Of a DNA stretch of 60,941 bases, positions 10,963 to 19,923 are shown one piece after another (within the stretch, counting starts at the first letter, position 1; each line of letters opens with the position of its first letter). Made by a program: the position numbers and the translations under genes. Source of the DNA: Salipaludibacillus daqingensis (GTDB lineage Bacteria; Bacillota; Bacilli; Bacillales; Salisediminibacteriaceae); assembly GCF_029891575.1 (NCBI RefSeq), contig NZ_JARZHF010000014.1:1-60941 (forward strand). Direction: 5' to 3'. The notes under the pieces are model-generated. The model saw only the letters and a list, made by a program, of their open reading frames with translations. It searched no databases and had not been told where the DNA came from.

Positions 10963-11438
10963 TGCGAATTGGACAAGGATTTGATGTTCATCAGTTGGTA
11001 GAAGGGAGACCGTTGATTCTTGGTGGAATCGACATTCCCCATGATAAAGGGTTACTAGGACATTCAGATGCAGATGTCTTGCTACATACTATTGCTGATG
11101 CTTGTTTAGGTGCGATTGGAGAAGGAGATATAGGAAAGCACTTTCCTGATACGGATGCTGCATTTAAAGACGCAGATTCTGCTCTTCTTCTTACCCATGT
11201 ATGGGATCTTGTAAAAAAACGAGGGTATCGTTTAGGCAATGTAGATTGTACAATTATGGCACAAAAACCAAAGATGGCTCCCTATATTCAAGTGATGCAG
11301 GAGCGAATTGCTGATTTACTAGAATCAGACGTTTCCCAAGTGAATGTTAAAGCGACTACAACAGAAAAGTTAGGATTTACGGGGAGAGAAGAAGGGATCG
11401 CTTCTCAAGCGGTAGTTTTATTAGTTGAAAGTAAATAA
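10962..11438 (+). CDS. ispF: IspF, 2-C-methyl-D-erythritol 2,4-cyclodiphosphate synthase
   Basis: IspF cyclises the CDP-methylerythritol phosphate product with loss of CMP. The 158-residue protein carries the metal ligands in GFDVH (6-10) and [11 protein letters not shown] (about 40-50) and the C-terminal [12 protein letters not shown] signature. Family members are trimers with zinc at the active site. The start overlaps the ispD stop (TAATG). IspE, the intervening enzyme, is not in this window. Confidence 0.96.
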   Translation: MRIGQGFDVHQLVEGRPLILGGIDIPHDKGLLGHSDADVLLHTIADACLGAIGEGDIGKHFPDTDAAFKDADSALLLTHVWDLVKKRGYRLGNVDCTIMAQKPKMAPYIQVMQERIADLLESDVSQVNVKATTTEKLGFTGREEGIASQAVVLLVESK

Positions 11439-11539
11439 CCAAGATTAAACAGACATTTTGCATAAATCCCTGTTCAAAAAACAGGATAATGATAGAATAA
11501 AAAGAAATGAACATTAGATATAGAAATGGAAGGTGTCGT

Positions 11540-12997
11540 ATGATGAGCCAAGAAGTACGCGTAAGGTTTGCCCCAAGTCCAACTGGACATCTGCATATTG
11601 GTGGAGCTCGCTCTGCATTATTTAACTACCTTTTTGCTCGCAATCAAAAAGGGAAATTCATCGTTCGTATTGAAGATACAGATCAAGCGAGAAATGTGGA
11701 AACTGCGACGGAAAAGTTAATGGAAAGTTTGAAATGGTTAGGAATAGAGTGGGATGAGAGTGTTGACTTAGGTGGACCTCATGCACCCTACCAAAGCATG
11801 GAACGTTTAGACATTTATAATAAACACGTTGAACAATTGTTAAGCGAAGGCAAAGCTTATCATTGTTACATGACGGAAGAAGAATTAGAGAAAGAACGTG
11901 AACAACAGAGATCTCGTGGGGAAACTCCGAAATATAGTGGACGCGATCGTCATTTAACTGATGAACAAAAACGTGCCTACGAAGCAGAAGGTCGTAAGCC
12001 GGTTGTTCGTTTCCTCGTTCCGGAATCACAAGAAATCGTCGTGGATGATGCTGTACGTGGAAAAGTGACCTTCGAATCAGAAGGTATTGGCGATTTTGTC
12101 ATCGTCAGACAAGATGGCATTCCGACGTATAACTTTGCAGTCGTTATTGACGATCAGTTAATGGGAATTTCTCACGTTATAAGAGGAGAAGAACATTTAT
12201 CAAATGCGCCAAGACAAGTGTTATTATTTGAAGCGTTTGGTTGGTCTACTCCTAAATTTGCTCATGCATCGTTGATTCTAAATGAAGATCGCCAAAAAAT
12301 GAGTAAACGTGACGAGTCGATCATTCAATTTGTTGAACAGTACCGCGATTTGGGTTACCTTCCAGAGGCGATTGTTAACTTTATTTCATTATTAGGCTGG
12401 TCTCCAGGTGGAGAAGAAGAAATATTAACAAAAGATCAGCTCATTGAGCAATTTAGTTTAGACAGGGTAATCAAAGCTCCAGCTGTGTTTGATACACAAA
12501 AATTAGCCTGGATGAATAATCAATATATGAAGGAAGCGGATGAAGATCGTGTCGTTTGGCTTGCTCTTCCTCATCTAGTGAAAGCTGGCCGGTTACCTGA
12601 GTTTATGTCTGAAAAACAAAAACAGTGGGCATACGACCTCATCGTTTTACATCAGGAGAAGATGAGTTACGGCGCAGAGATTGTTGAGTTAACAGAGTTG
12701 TTCTTTAGAGATGAAATCGATTATAATGAAGAAGCAAAAGAAATTCTTGCAGAAGAACAAGTTCCAGAAGTGCTAGCTGCCTTTAAAAATAAGTTAAATG
12801 AACTGGATAGCTTTACAGCCGATGAAGTGAAAAAATCGCTTAAAGCCGTTCAAAAAGAAACAGGACATAAAGGGAAAAAACTATTTATGCCAGTTCGTGT
12901 GGCAGTTTCTGGGCAAATGCACGGACCTGATTTACCTCAAACGATCGCGTTACTCGGTAAAAGTGTCGTCACGAAGCGTTTAGAAAATTTACTGTAA
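11540..12997 (+). CDS. gltX: Glutamyl-tRNA synthetase
   Basis: GltX (485 residues) charges tRNA-Glu and, in Bacilli, usually also tRNA-Gln as the first step of the amidotransferase route. The class I signatures are HLHIGG (17-22) and KMSKR (253-257), with the anticodon-binding domain at the C-terminus. ATG at 11540 or 11543 follows GGAAGGTG; the protein begins [17 protein letters not shown], as in homologues, while an ATG 33 bases upstream would add an atypical basic extension. A Cys T-box lies directly downstream, so gltX is transcriptionally separable from cysE-cysS. Confidence 0.96.
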   Translation: MMSQEVRVRFAPSPTGHLHIGGARSALFNYLFARNQKGKFIVRIEDTDQARNVETATEKLMESLKWLGIEWDESVDLGGPHAPYQSMERLDIYNKHVEQLLSEGKAYHCYMTEEELEKEREQQRSRGETPKYSGRDRHLTDEQKRAYEAEGRKPVVRFLVPESQEIVVDDAVRGKVTFESEGIGDFVIVRQDGIPTYNFAVVIDDQLMGISHVIRGEEHLSNAPRQVLLFEAFGWSTPKFAHASLILNEDRQKMSKRDESIIQFVEQYRDLGYLPEAIVNFISLLGWSPGGEEEILTKDQLIEQFSLDRVIKAPAVFDTQKLAWMNNQYMKEADEDRVVWLALPHLVKAGRLPEFMSEKQKQWAYDLIVLHQEKMSYGAEIVELTELFFRDEIDYNEEAKEILAEEQVPEVLAAFKNKLNELDSFTADEVKKSLKAVQKETGHKGKKLFMPVRVAVSGQMHGPDLPQTIALLGKSVVTKRLENLL

Positions 12998-13012
12998 ATA
13001 GTCATATAAGTT

Positions 13013-13276
13013 CGAACGTTGATGAGGATAAGTAAAAAGAACATTCTTTTTCAAAGAGAGAGTCACCACAGGCTGGAAGTGACTTAAAAAGAACTCTTTT
13101 GAAATGCACCTCTGAGTCCATATGCTGAAAAGGATCAAAATACCTTAGTAGGAATGGCGGATGAAAGACCGTTATCTTTTAAAAGTGGAGCATGATTTAG
13201 TCAATTGCTCAAACAGAGTGGAACCGCGCCAATTAAGCGTCTCTGTGTCCTTAGGGGCACAAAGACGCTTTTTTTA
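13013..13276 (+). promoter_or_regulatory. T-box riboswitch, Cys specific, with terminator
   Basis: The leader has a Stem I region (about 13020-13135), the specifier codon TGC followed by A at 13105-13108, and the T-box sequence AGTGGAACCGCG (13217-13228). TGGA at 13219-13222 is complementary to UCCA, the acceptor end expected for tRNA-Cys. The terminator stem AAGCGTC...GACGCTT (13234-13270) ends in a T run. Uncharged tRNA-Cys should stabilise the antiterminator and permit transcription of cysE and cysS. This matches the known arrangement in B. subtilis. Confidence 0.9.
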
Positions 13277-13286
13277 ATACTTTTTA

Positions 13287-13383
13287 ATGGAATTCGAGGT
13301 TAAATATTATAAATAATAACTCTGATCTCGTTCCATAAAGATGTTGAAAGAATCACATTTGCTTGACTAAAACGCAGCGTTTT
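13287..13383. other. post-T-box hairpin and 15-bp palindrome of unknown role
   Basis: Between the T-box terminator and cysE, ATGGAA (13287-13292) pairs with TTCCAT (13331-13336) and CGAG (13295-13298) with CTCG (13327-13330), giving a bulged hairpin with an AT-rich loop. Further on, AAAACGCAGCGTTTT (13369-13383) is a near-perfect palindrome directly after TTGACT (13363-13368), but no -10 follows at the right distance. The rest of the gap to 13478 holds nothing I can name. Confidence 0.45.
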
Positions 13384-13493
13384 GCCAGTTGACGTAGCAT
13401 GATGGAGGACAAGAAGCTGAAATTCCCTCTGCTGTGTTTTTATTTTCTAGTTAGCCTAAAGTAATAATAAAAGTCGAAAGGAGGGACTTCCTT

Positions 13494-14162
13494 TTGTTTA
13501 AAACGTTGAGAAACGATGTAGATGTTGTATTAGATCAAGACCCAGCGGCAAGGAACCGATTAGAAGTAATGATTAATTATTCTGGAGTTCATGCTGTTTG
13601 GTCTCACCGTCTTAATCATTGGTTATGGAATAAGAAATTATTTTTTTTAGCGAGATTTCTATCGCAAGTTAGCCGTTTTTTTACAGGGATTGAGATTCAC
13701 CCAGGAGCAAAAATTGGTCAAAGGTTATTCATAGATCACGGTATGGGTGTGGTTATCGGGGAAACGTGTGAGATTGGTAATAATGTAACGATATTTCAAG
13801 GAGTTACATTAGGGGGCACAGGGAAAGAAAAAGGAAAACGTCACCCTACACTGGAAGACTATGTTCTCGTAGCAACAGGGGCGAAAGTTCTCGGTTCAAT
13901 GAGGATTGGAAAAAATGCAAGAATAGGTGCAGGATCTGTTGTGTTAAAAGAGGTCCCGCCTAATTCAACGGTTGTAGGGATTCCAGGGAGAATTGTTGTC
14001 CGTGATGGTGTAAAAGTCGGAAATGATTTAGACCATATTAACCTTCCTGACCCAGTATCGGATAAATTCCGTTCGTTAGAACAAGAATTGATTCGAGTGA
14101 AAAAAGAGATGAAAGAATTGAAAAAAGAGTACGAAAAGACAATAAAAGAACCAAGGAACTAA
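13494..14162 (+). CDS. cysE: Serine O-acetyltransferase
   Basis: CysE (222 residues) acetylates serine with acetyl-CoA, the first step in cysteine synthesis. An N-terminal helical domain is followed by a left-handed beta helix of hexapeptide repeats (about 68-170) with the catalytic [12 protein letters not shown] segment (79-90) and [13 protein letters not shown]. The TTG start at 13494 is supported by AAAGGAGGG eight bases upstream; the protein starts like homologues ([10 protein letters not shown]). It is controlled by the upstream Cys T-box together with cysS, coupling cysteine synthesis and charging to tRNA-Cys status. Confidence 0.95.
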   Translation: MFKTLRNDVDVVLDQDPAARNRLEVMINYSGVHAVWSHRLNHWLWNKKLFFLARFLSQVSRFFTGIEIHPGAKIGQRLFIDHGMGVVIGETCEIGNNVTIFQGVTLGGTGKEKGKRHPTLEDYVLVATGAKVLGSMRIGKNARIGAGSVVLKEVPPNSTVVGIPGRIVVRDGVKVGNDLDHINLPDPVSDKFRSLEQELIRVKKEMKELKKEYEKTIKEPRN

Positions 14163-14177
14163 GGAGGAAACGTCCTT

Positions 14178-15575
14178 ATGGCGATTCAGTTATATAATAC
14201 GTTAACAAGACAAAAAGAAACTTTTCAACCGATGGAAGAAGGAAAAGTGAAAATGTATGTTTGTGGTCCAACGGTCTACAATTACATTCATATCGGAAAT
14301 GCTCGTCCTGCGGTGGTTTTTGATATGGTACGACGATACTTTGAATATCGTGGATATGACGTTCATTACGTATCTAATTTCACGGATGTCGATGATAAAA
14401 TCATCAAAGCTGCGGAAGAGATGGGCGAAGATGTGACAACGATTGCGGAACGATTCATTAGTGCATACTACGAAGATACAGGCGCACTTGGTGTGAAAGT
14501 GGCAGATGATCACCCTCGTGTAACAGATACGATGCCGGAAATTATTCAGTTTATCGAACGGTTAGTCGAGAAAGACTATGCTTATGTGTCAGAAGGAGAC
14601 GTCTATTTTCGAACGAGAAAATTCGATGGTTACGGCAAACTGTCTCATCAGTCGATTGATGACCTTCAATCGGGCTCACGTATTCAAGTAGGAGAGAAGA
14701 AAGAAGACCCTTTGGACTTTGTCCTTTGGAAAGCGGCAAAACCAGGGGAGATTTCTTGGGATAGCGAATGGGGTAAAGGACGACCTGGATGGCATATTGA
14801 ATGCTCAGCAATGGTGAAAAAATATCTTGGCGATACGATTGATATTCACGCAGGTGGGCAAGACCTATCATTCCCTCACCATGAAAATGAAATTGCACAA
14901 TCAGAAGCGCTAAATGAAAAGAAAATGGCCAATTATTGGATTCACAATGGCTATATAAATATTGATAATGAAAAGATGTCGAAATCTCTCGGGAATTTTA
15001 TCCTTGTCCATGACATTATTCGACAGTTTGACCCTGAAGTTGTTCGGTTCTTTATTGTGAATGCTCATTACAGAAGTCCAATTAATTTCAGTGATGATCA
15101 GTTAACGAGTGCAGCTAGTAGTTTAGATAGAATCCAAACGACATATGCAAACGTATCACACCGATTATCAGAAACGGCTGGATTAGCAAAAGAAACGAAG
15201 AAGTGGCACAAAGAAATTACCGAACATCACGATCGATTTATCGAGGCGATGGATGACGATTTTAACAGTGCAAATGCCGTTGCAGCCATGTTTGATCTCG
15301 TGAAAGTTGCGAATCTATATTTACAAGAAAAGCATACGTGTGAGGAAGTGTTACAAGGGTTTTTAGATCAATTTGATGACATGGCCAATGTTTTAGGTAT
15401 TCGAGTAAAACAAGAATCCTTATTAGATGAAGATGTAGAGAAATTAATAGAGGAGCGGATTGAAGCAAGGAAGAATCGTGATTTTTCCAGAGCAGATGAG
15501 ATTCGTGACCAGCTTAAAGAGCAAAACATCATTTTAGAAGACACGCCTCAAGGTACACGTTGGAAAAGGAGTTAG
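14178..15575 (+). CDS. cysS: Cysteinyl-tRNA synthetase
   Basis: CysS (465 residues) charges tRNA-Cys. The zinc ligand Cys29 in [10 protein letters not shown], the HIGN class I motif (38-41), the zinc-side GWHIECSAM segment and KMSKSLGNF near residue 266 are all present, followed by a helical anticodon-binding end. It begins 15 bases after cysE behind AAGGAGG and ends three bases before mrnC. In many Bacilli this gene heads a cluster of RNA-processing genes, as here. Confidence 0.97.
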   Translation: MAIQLYNTLTRQKETFQPMEEGKVKMYVCGPTVYNYIHIGNARPAVVFDMVRRYFEYRGYDVHYVSNFTDVDDKIIKAAEEMGEDVTTIAERFISAYYEDTGALGVKVADDHPRVTDTMPEIIQFIERLVEKDYAYVSEGDVYFRTRKFDGYGKLSHQSIDDLQSGSRIQVGEKKEDPLDFVLWKAAKPGEISWDSEWGKGRPGWHIECSAMVKKYLGDTIDIHAGGQDLSFPHHENEIAQSEALNEKKMANYWIHNGYINIDNEKMSKSLGNFILVHDIIRQFDPEVVRFFIVNAHYRSPINFSDDQLTSAASSLDRIQTTYANVSHRLSETAGLAKETKKWHKEITEHHDRFIEAMDDDFNSANAVAAMFDLVKVANLYLQEKHTCEEVLQGFLDQFDDMANVLGIRVKQESLLDEDVEKLIEERIEARKNRDFSRADEIRDQLKEQNIILEDTPQGTRWKRS

Positions 15576-15578
15576 TGC

Positions 15579-16007
15579 ATGAAGTTAAATGAAACGATTA
15601 ATGAACCTGAACAATTAAATGCTCTTGCTCTTGCATATATGGGGGATGGTGTGTTGGATATGTACGTCCGATTTCGACTTATTTCGCAAGGGCAAGTTCG
15701 TCCGAATAAACTACACAAAGAAGCGACAAAATATGTTTCTGCTAAATCTCAGGCGCGCGTCTTGCAAAAGCTGATGGATAATGGAGATCTAACAGATGTG
15801 GAAATAAGTGTTGTCAAAAGAGGTCGAAATGCAAAATCAGGTACGATTCCAAAAAATACGGATCATGCAACTTACCGATATAGCACAGCATACGAAGCAC
15901 TTATCGGATATTTGTACTTAACAGGTAATGAACAAAGAATGGATGAAATCGTTGCAAAAAGCTTTCTAATGATAGAGCGAAAGGAGGAAGATCATGGCGG
16001 AAAATGA
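15579..16007 (+). CDS. mrnC: Mini-ribonuclease III
   Basis: MrnC (142 residues) is a ribonuclease III catalytic domain without the double-stranded RNA-binding domain; in Bacillus it trims 23S rRNA ends. The signature ALAYMGDGVLDMYVR (17-31) holds the acidic catalytic residues and a second acidic patch lies in YEALIGYLYL. It starts three bases after cysS behind AAAGGAG and overlaps rlmB by 14 bases. The pairing with an rRNA methylase fits a role in 50S maturation. Confidence 0.95.
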   Translation: MKLNETINEPEQLNALALAYMGDGVLDMYVRFRLISQGQVRPNKLHKEATKYVSAKSQARVLQKLMDNGDLTDVEISVVKRGRNAKSGTIPKNTDHATYRYSTAYEALIGYLYLTGNEQRMDEIVAKSFLMIERKEEDHGGK

Positions 16008-16749
16008 AGATTTCTTAATGGGTAAAAATCCAGTCATTGAAGCGCTAAAGGGAAGCCATACAATCAATAAAATTTGGATCGCAGAAGGTTCACAAAAAGG
16101 GCAAATGACTACAGTCATTGCCCTAGGGAAACAAAAGCAAATTCAAGTCCAATTTGTTCCGAAACAGAAACTGGATCAACTAGTATCTAGTTCCAATCAT
16201 CAAGGTGTTGTGGCATCAATCGCTGCTTATGAATACCAAGATATTTCAGTCATGCTCGAAAAAGCGGCTGAAAAAGGGGAAGCACCATTTTTATTGATGT
16301 TAGATGAATTGGAAGATCCTCATAATCTCGGTTCTATCATTAGGACAGCGGACGCTTCTGGTGTTCATGGTGTGATTATTCCGAAACGCCGTTCAGTTGG
16401 TTTAACGTCAACCGTTGCCAAAGCATCTGCTGGAGCGCTTGAGCATGTTCCGGTTGCTCGGGTGACTAACTTAGCTAGAACGATGGATGAATTAAAAAAA
16501 GAGAACCTTTGGTTTATTGGAACCGATGCTAAAGGACAAGCGGACTACCGAGAAGTAGATGTAGACATGGGTGTTTGTCTTGTGATTGGAAGTGAGGGCA
16601 AAGGTATGAGTCGACTTGTAAAAGAGAAGTGCGACTTTCTCGTGAAAATCCCACTGATGGGCAAAGTGACTTCTTTAAATGCATCGGTAGCTGCTAGTTT
16701 ACTGATGTATGAGGTGCTTCGTCGACGTCCTGATGCGGAGATGAATTAA
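15994..16749 (+). CDS. rlmB: 23S rRNA 2'-O-ribose methyltransferase (RlmB/TrmH family)
   Basis: This 251-residue SPOUT methyltransferase has an N-terminal substrate-binding domain (about 1-80) and the three knot motifs LDDPHNLGSIIRTA-like (about 103-117, here LEDPHNLGSIIRTA), VIGSEGKGM and IPLMGKVTSLNASVA. By family it methylates a guanosine ribose in 23S rRNA; the exact position in Bacilli is inferred. The ATG is preceded by AAAGGAGG inside the mrnC end. It is followed by yacP with a single base between stop and start. Confidence 0.9.
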   Translation: MAENEDFLMGKNPVIEALKGSHTINKIWIAEGSQKGQMTTVIALGKQKQIQVQFVPKQKLDQLVSSSNHQGVVASIAAYEYQDISVMLEKAAEKGEAPFLLMLDELEDPHNLGSIIRTADASGVHGVIIPKRRSVGLTSTVAKASAGALEHVPVARVTNLARTMDELKKENLWFIGTDAKGQADYREVDVDMGVCLVIGSEGKGMSRLVKEKCDFLVKIPLMGKVTSLNASVAASLLMYEVLRRRPDAEMN

Positions 16750-16750
16750 C

Positions 16751-17263
16751 ATGAGAAAGGTGTTGTTAGTGGATGGCTACAACATCATCGGTGACTGGCC
16801 TGAATTACGGGAACTTCAACTATCAGACCTTGCAGGAGCAAGAGACATTCTTATCGAAAAAATGGCTGAGTACCAAGCTTACACAGGGATTGAAGTGACC
16901 ATTATATTCGACGCTCATATGGTTCCAGGGTTAGGGAAGAAACTGCAAAACTACGACCTCAATATCATTTACACGAAGGAAAAGGAAACAGCAGATGAGA
17001 GAATCGAAAAGATGGTTATTGAATGGAAACGAATCGACACACAAATTTTTGTTGCTACCTCTGATTTTGTTGAACAAAGGGTTATTTTTGCTAGTGGCGC
17101 TTATCGAAAGTCGGCACGTGAGCTTCGGACGGAAATGAAGCAAATTGAAAAAGGCATTGAGAAAGAAGTTTCTAACACAAAAAAAGCGAAAGCAAAAACA
17201 AAATTACCGATTACAGATGAAATGGCAGAAATTTTTGAAAAATGGCGTAGAGGAAACAGATGA
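16751..17263 (+). CDS. rae1: Rae1 (YacP), ribosome-associated NYN-domain endoribonuclease
   Basis: The 170-residue protein is an NYN (PIN-like) nuclease: LLVDGYNIIGDW (5-16) carries the first catalytic aspartate, and FDAHMVPG and FVATSDFVEQ supply the further acidic residues. B. subtilis Rae1 enters the ribosomal A site and cleaves mRNA during translation. The basic C-terminal tail (about 140-170) would suit ribosome binding. It starts two bases after rlmB and ends before the sigH promoter. Confidence 0.9.
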   Translation: MRKVLLVDGYNIIGDWPELRELQLSDLAGARDILIEKMAEYQAYTGIEVTIIFDAHMVPGLGKKLQNYDLNIIYTKEKETADERIEKMVIEWKRIDTQIFVATSDFVEQRVIFASGAYRKSARELRTEMKQIEKGIEKEVSNTKKAKAKTKLPITDEMAEIFEKWRRGNR

Positions 17264-17267
17264 CTGC

Positions 17268-17297
17268 TTGACGCTTTTGAATTTTTTCCTGTATACT
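17268..17297 (+). promoter_or_regulatory. SigA promoter for sigH
   Basis: TTGACG (17268-17273), 18 bp, TATACT (17292-17297) lies just after rae1 and about 100 bases before the sigH start. In B. subtilis spo0H has a vegetative promoter in the same place that AbrB represses; the AT-rich surroundings would suit AbrB but no site is called. Confidence 0.75.
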
Positions 17298-17399
17298 ATT
17301 GTTAGAAATAGACAATTCTTTATTGTTGCGCTTTCATAATATGGACTGAAAGTAACTACCTTTTTCAAATCAAGAAAAAGATAGGTCGGAGGGATTGCG

Positions 17400-18056
17400 G
17401 TGGCTTTAAACCTCGTTGAGAATGGACTGCATGAAAAGTTTCGCCAATTACAGGATGAAAGTCTCGTAGAATACGTGCGAGAAGGTGACAGTGCAGCACT
17501 GGAGTATTTAATTACGAAATACAAGAACTTTGTTCGTGCGAAATCAAGATCCTATTTCTTAATAGGGGCAGATCATGAAGACATTTTACAAGAAGGAATG
17601 ATTGGTTTATACAAAGCCATTCGCGATTTCCAAGGGGACAAGCAGTCCTCATTCAAAGCCTTTGCAGAATTGTGTATTACGAGACAAATTATTACAGCGA
17701 TCAAAACAGCAACACGTCAAAAACATATTCCGTTAAATTCATATGTTTCATTGGATAAACCGATTTATGATGAGGAATCGGATCGAACGCTTCTTGATGT
17801 TATTTGTGGGTCGAAGGTAAGTGATCCGGAAGAACTGCTAATTAACCAAGAAGAGTTTGACGATATCGAGTTGAAAATGGGTGAAATTCTAAGTGATTTG
17901 GAGCGGAAAGTTCTGATGCATTACTTGGATGGTAGAAGTTATCAAGAAATTTCAGAGGACTTAAATCGTCACGTGAAATCTATTGATAATGCCTTGCAAC
18001 GAGTGAAACGCAAGTTAGAAAGGTATGTAGAACTTAGAGGCGTGAAATTATCATAA
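17400..18056 (+). CDS. sigH: RNA polymerase sigma-H factor
   Basis: SigH (218 residues) directs transition-phase and early sporulation genes. Region 2 includes FLIGADHEDILQEGMIGLYK (about 51-70), with the core-binding and -10-melting segments, followed by the highly conserved TRQKHIPLNSY; region 4 ends with the helix-turn-helix SYQEISEDLNRHVKSID. The GTG at 17400 is preceded by GGTCGGAGGG. The N-terminal 20 residues are the only variable part compared with B. subtilis. Its presence supports a spore former. Confidence 0.96.
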   Translation: MALNLVENGLHEKFRQLQDESLVEYVREGDSAALEYLITKYKNFVRAKSRSYFLIGADHEDILQEGMIGLYKAIRDFQGDKQSSFKAFAELCITRQIITAIKTATRQKHIPLNSYVSLDKPIYDEESDRTLLDVICGSKVSDPEELLINQEEFDDIELKMGEILSDLERKVLMHYLDGRSYQEISEDLNRHVKSIDNALQRVKRKLERYVELRGVKLS

Positions 18057-18065
18057 AAACAATGA

Positions 18066-18090
18066 AAAACAGGGGCTTCCCTGTTTTTTT
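18066..18090 (+). terminator. sigH terminator
   Basis: AACAGGG pairs with CCCTGTT around a short loop and is followed by seven T, ten bases after sigH. Confidence 0.85.
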
Positions 18091-18186
18091 ACACGTTAAG
18101 GTTATTTTTGTGAAACGAAGTCTAACGCCATAGTATTCTTTGATTATGAAAAAGGACATGGATGGCTATGCTTCATATAGGTACCA

Positions 18187-18216
18187 TTGACACGAAAGCT
18201 TCCGCTGTGATAAATT
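18187..18216 (+). promoter_or_regulatory. candidate promoter for rpmGB-secE-nusG
   Basis: TTGACA (18187-18192) is a perfect -35; the best -10 is TAAATT (18211-18216) at 18 bp or GATAAA at 16 bp. TATACA at 18228-18233 is an alternative -10 but lacks a -35. Confidence 0.5.
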
Positions 18217-18261
18217 TTACTAGTATGTATACAATTCGAACGAATTAGAGGAGAGTTGGCT

Positions 18262-18411
18262 ATGTCACAAAAAGTGATGCTTGCCTGCCAGCAATGCCAT
18301 TCAAGAAATTATCCAACGACGAAAACTGCTCAAAATCAAGCTGAGCGACTTCAGATAAATAAATATTGTCGTACTTGTGGAAAGCATACAGCACATTTGG
18401 AAACAAAGTAG
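18262..18411 (+). CDS. rpmGB: Ribosomal protein L33, zinc-binding form
   Basis: This 49-residue 50S protein near the E site carries two CxxC pairs, C9/C12 and C36/C39, so it is the zinc-containing (C+) type of L33. Bacilli often hold a zinc-free copy elsewhere, expressed under zinc starvation through Zur. The ATG follows GAGGAGAG. The sequence ends HTAHLETK as in homologues. The place before secE is standard for Firmicutes. Confidence 0.95.
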   Translation: MSQKVMLACQQCHSRNYPTTKTAQNQAERLQINKYCRTCGKHTAHLETK

Positions 18412-18434
18412 TAAACAAGTTGGGGGTGTGTACA

Positions 18435-18629
18435 TTGGCAGATGCAGTAAAAAAACCGGTTAAATTTCTTAAAGAAGTTTCCACAGAAATGAAGCGGGTC
18501 TCTTGGCCGAATCGCAAAGAATTAACAAAATATACAATCGTTGTATCAACGACAGTGATATTTATAGCGATTTTCTTTGCTATTGCAGATTTTGGAATAT
18601 CAAGTCTTATTCGTCTTATCACTGGTTAA
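18435..18629 (+). CDS. secE: Preprotein translocase subunit SecE
   Basis: SecE (64 residues) clamps SecY and is essential for Sec export. An amphipathic helix with the conserved EMKRVSWPNRKELTKYT segment (about 19-35) precedes one membrane helix (about 36-60). TTG at 18435 is preferred because GGGGGTG lies seven bases upstream; an in-frame GTG at 18426 has no room for a site. SecY is encoded 26 kb downstream in the spc cluster. The nusG leader follows. Confidence 0.92.
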   Translation: MADAVKKPVKFLKEVSTEMKRVSWPNRKELTKYTIVVSTTVIFIAIFFAIADFGISSLIRLITG

Positions 18630-18665
18630 TGTAATTGAAGGAAATTGAAAAAATGTTTCCGTTAG

Positions 18666-18697
18666 AGGAGGGAAGGACATAATAGTCCTGAACAAAC
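18666..18697 (+). promoter_or_regulatory. nusG ribosome-binding site bridged by a hairpin
   Basis: The only good Shine-Dalgarno, AGGAGGG at 18666-18672, is too far from the ATG (25 bases). The perfect 5-bp stem at 18674-18689 removes 16 bases when folded, leaving nine. This suggests translation that depends on RNA folding. Confidence 0.55.
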
Positions 18698-19231
18698 ATG
18701 GAGAATAATTGGTATGTAGTTCACACGTATTCTGGATATGAGAATAAAGTGAAAACGAACTTAGAAAAGCGTGTAGAATCGATGGGGATGACAGATAAGA
18801 TATTTCGCGTCCTTGTTCCCGTAGAAGAAGAAACAGAAATTAAAGATGGTAAAACAAAAACAGTTACGAAAAAAGTTTTCCCAGGTTACGTGCTTGTTGA
18901 AATGATGATGACAGATGATTCTTGGTATGTGGTTCGAAACACACCAGGAGTTACAGGATTTATCGGATCTTCAGGTGGTGGGGCTAAACCGACACCACTT
19001 CTTCCGGAAGAAGTAGAGTCTATCTTGCGTCAAATGGGTGTGGAAGCACCTAAGCCAGAGATAGACTTTGAATTGAAAGAGTCTGTGAAAGTGAAAGAAG
19101 GACCTTTCGCAAACTTTATTGGTTCTATTGAAAGTATTTCAGCAGAAAAACAAAAATTAAAAGTACACGTGAACATGTTCGGACGGGAAACTCCAGTCGA
19201 ACTTGAATTCAATCAAGTAGAGAAAATTTAA
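18698..19231 (+). CDS. nusG: Transcription elongation factor NusG
   Basis: NusG (177 residues) binds RNA polymerase and, in Bacillus, promotes pausing and couples to termination. It has the NGN domain (about 1-110, beginning [16 protein letters not shown]) and a C-terminal KOW domain (about 125-177). The family start at ATG 18698 is clear, yet AGGAGGG (18666-18672) is 25 bases upstream. A 5-bp hairpin, AGGAC (18674-18678) with GTCCT (18685-18689), lies between them and would shorten the spacing to about nine bases when folded. Confidence 0.96.
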   Translation: MENNWYVVHTYSGYENKVKTNLEKRVESMGMTDKIFRVLVPVEEETEIKDGKTKTVTKKVFPGYVLVEMMMTDDSWYVVRNTPGVTGFIGSSGGGAKPTPLLPEEVESILRQMGVEAPKPEIDFELKESVKVKEGPFANFIGSIESISAEKQKLKVHVNMFGRETPVELEFNQVEKI

Positions 19232-19294
19232 ATTCAGTTTAGAAATTTCTTGCTATCTTATCACTGAAGTGATAAAATTTGAATGTTGTTAATC

Positions 19295-19322
19295 AACGTG
19301 GACATAATGTTCACGTTTTTTC
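19295..19322 (+). terminator. nusG terminator
   Basis: AACGTGGAC (19295-19303) pairs with GTTCACGTT (19309-19317) with one G-U pair, followed by a T run. Weaker hairpins flank it: TTATCAC/GTGATAA at 19258-19275, CCTGCA/TGCAGG at 19322-19336 and GCGAAAA/TTTTCGC at 19370-19388. Confidence 0.85.
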
Positions 19323-19475
19323 CTGCAAAAATGCAGGATACGTGCTATGAAATAAATTATTTTGATAGTGCGAAAATGGCGTTTTCGCTTAAATAGCGGA
19401 TAATGACATGTTATCAATTGAGTGGGAGAGCGATTGCTCGGTATACCACATCACGGACTTAAGGAGGTGTGTCGC

Positions 19476-19901
19476 GTGGCTAAAAAAGTCATAAAAGTAG
19501 TTAAATTACAAATTCCTGCTGGGAAAGCAAATCCAGCGCCACCAGTTGGGCCAGCATTGGGTCAAGCAGGTGTTAATATTATGGGGTTCTGTAAGGAATT
19601 TAACGCTCGTACGCAAGAAGACGCGGGCTTAATTATCCCTGTAGAAATCACGGTATTTGAAGATCGTTCATTTACATTTATCACTAAAACTCCACCAGCA
19701 GCAGTTCTTCTAAAGAAAGCAGCTGGAGTGGAAACTGCTTCAGGTGAGCCTAACCGTAACAAGGTTGCTACACTAAAGCGTGATAAAGTAAGAGAAATCG
19801 CGGAAACTAAAATGCCAGATTTAAACGCAGCTGATGTAGAAGCAGCGATGCGTATGGTAGAAGGTACTGCCCGTAGCATGGGAATTGTTATTGAAGACTA
19901 A
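19476..19901 (+). CDS. rplK: Ribosomal protein L11
   Basis: L11 (141 residues) forms the stalk base with 23S helices 43-44, where elongation factors and RelA act. The N-terminal domain has the proline-rich [19 protein letters not shown] (about 19-37), the site affected in thiostrepton resistance, and the C-terminal domain binds rRNA. GTG at 19476 is preceded by AAGGAGGTG; an in-frame ATG 54 bases upstream has no site. It is separated from nusG by a terminator and a run of hairpins, so it has its own transcription start. Confidence 0.95.
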   Translation: MAKKVIKVVKLQIPAGKANPAPPVGPALGQAGVNIMGFCKEFNARTQEDAGLIIPVEITVFEDRSFTFITKTPPAAVLLKKAAGVETASGEPNRNKVATLKRDKVREIAETKMPDLNAADVEAAMRMVEGTARSMGIVIED

Positions 19902-19923
19902 TGAACCCATGCAGGAAGATGGA

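Noticed and set aside
11458-11498. SigA promoter before gltX
   Set aside because: TTGCAT and GATAAT are present but 21 bp apart, and other pairings are weak; not called.
13399-13464. 21-codon hydrophobic peptide before cysE
   Set aside because: An open frame with one Cys codon exists, but no Shine-Dalgarno precedes it, so a leader peptide cannot be supported.
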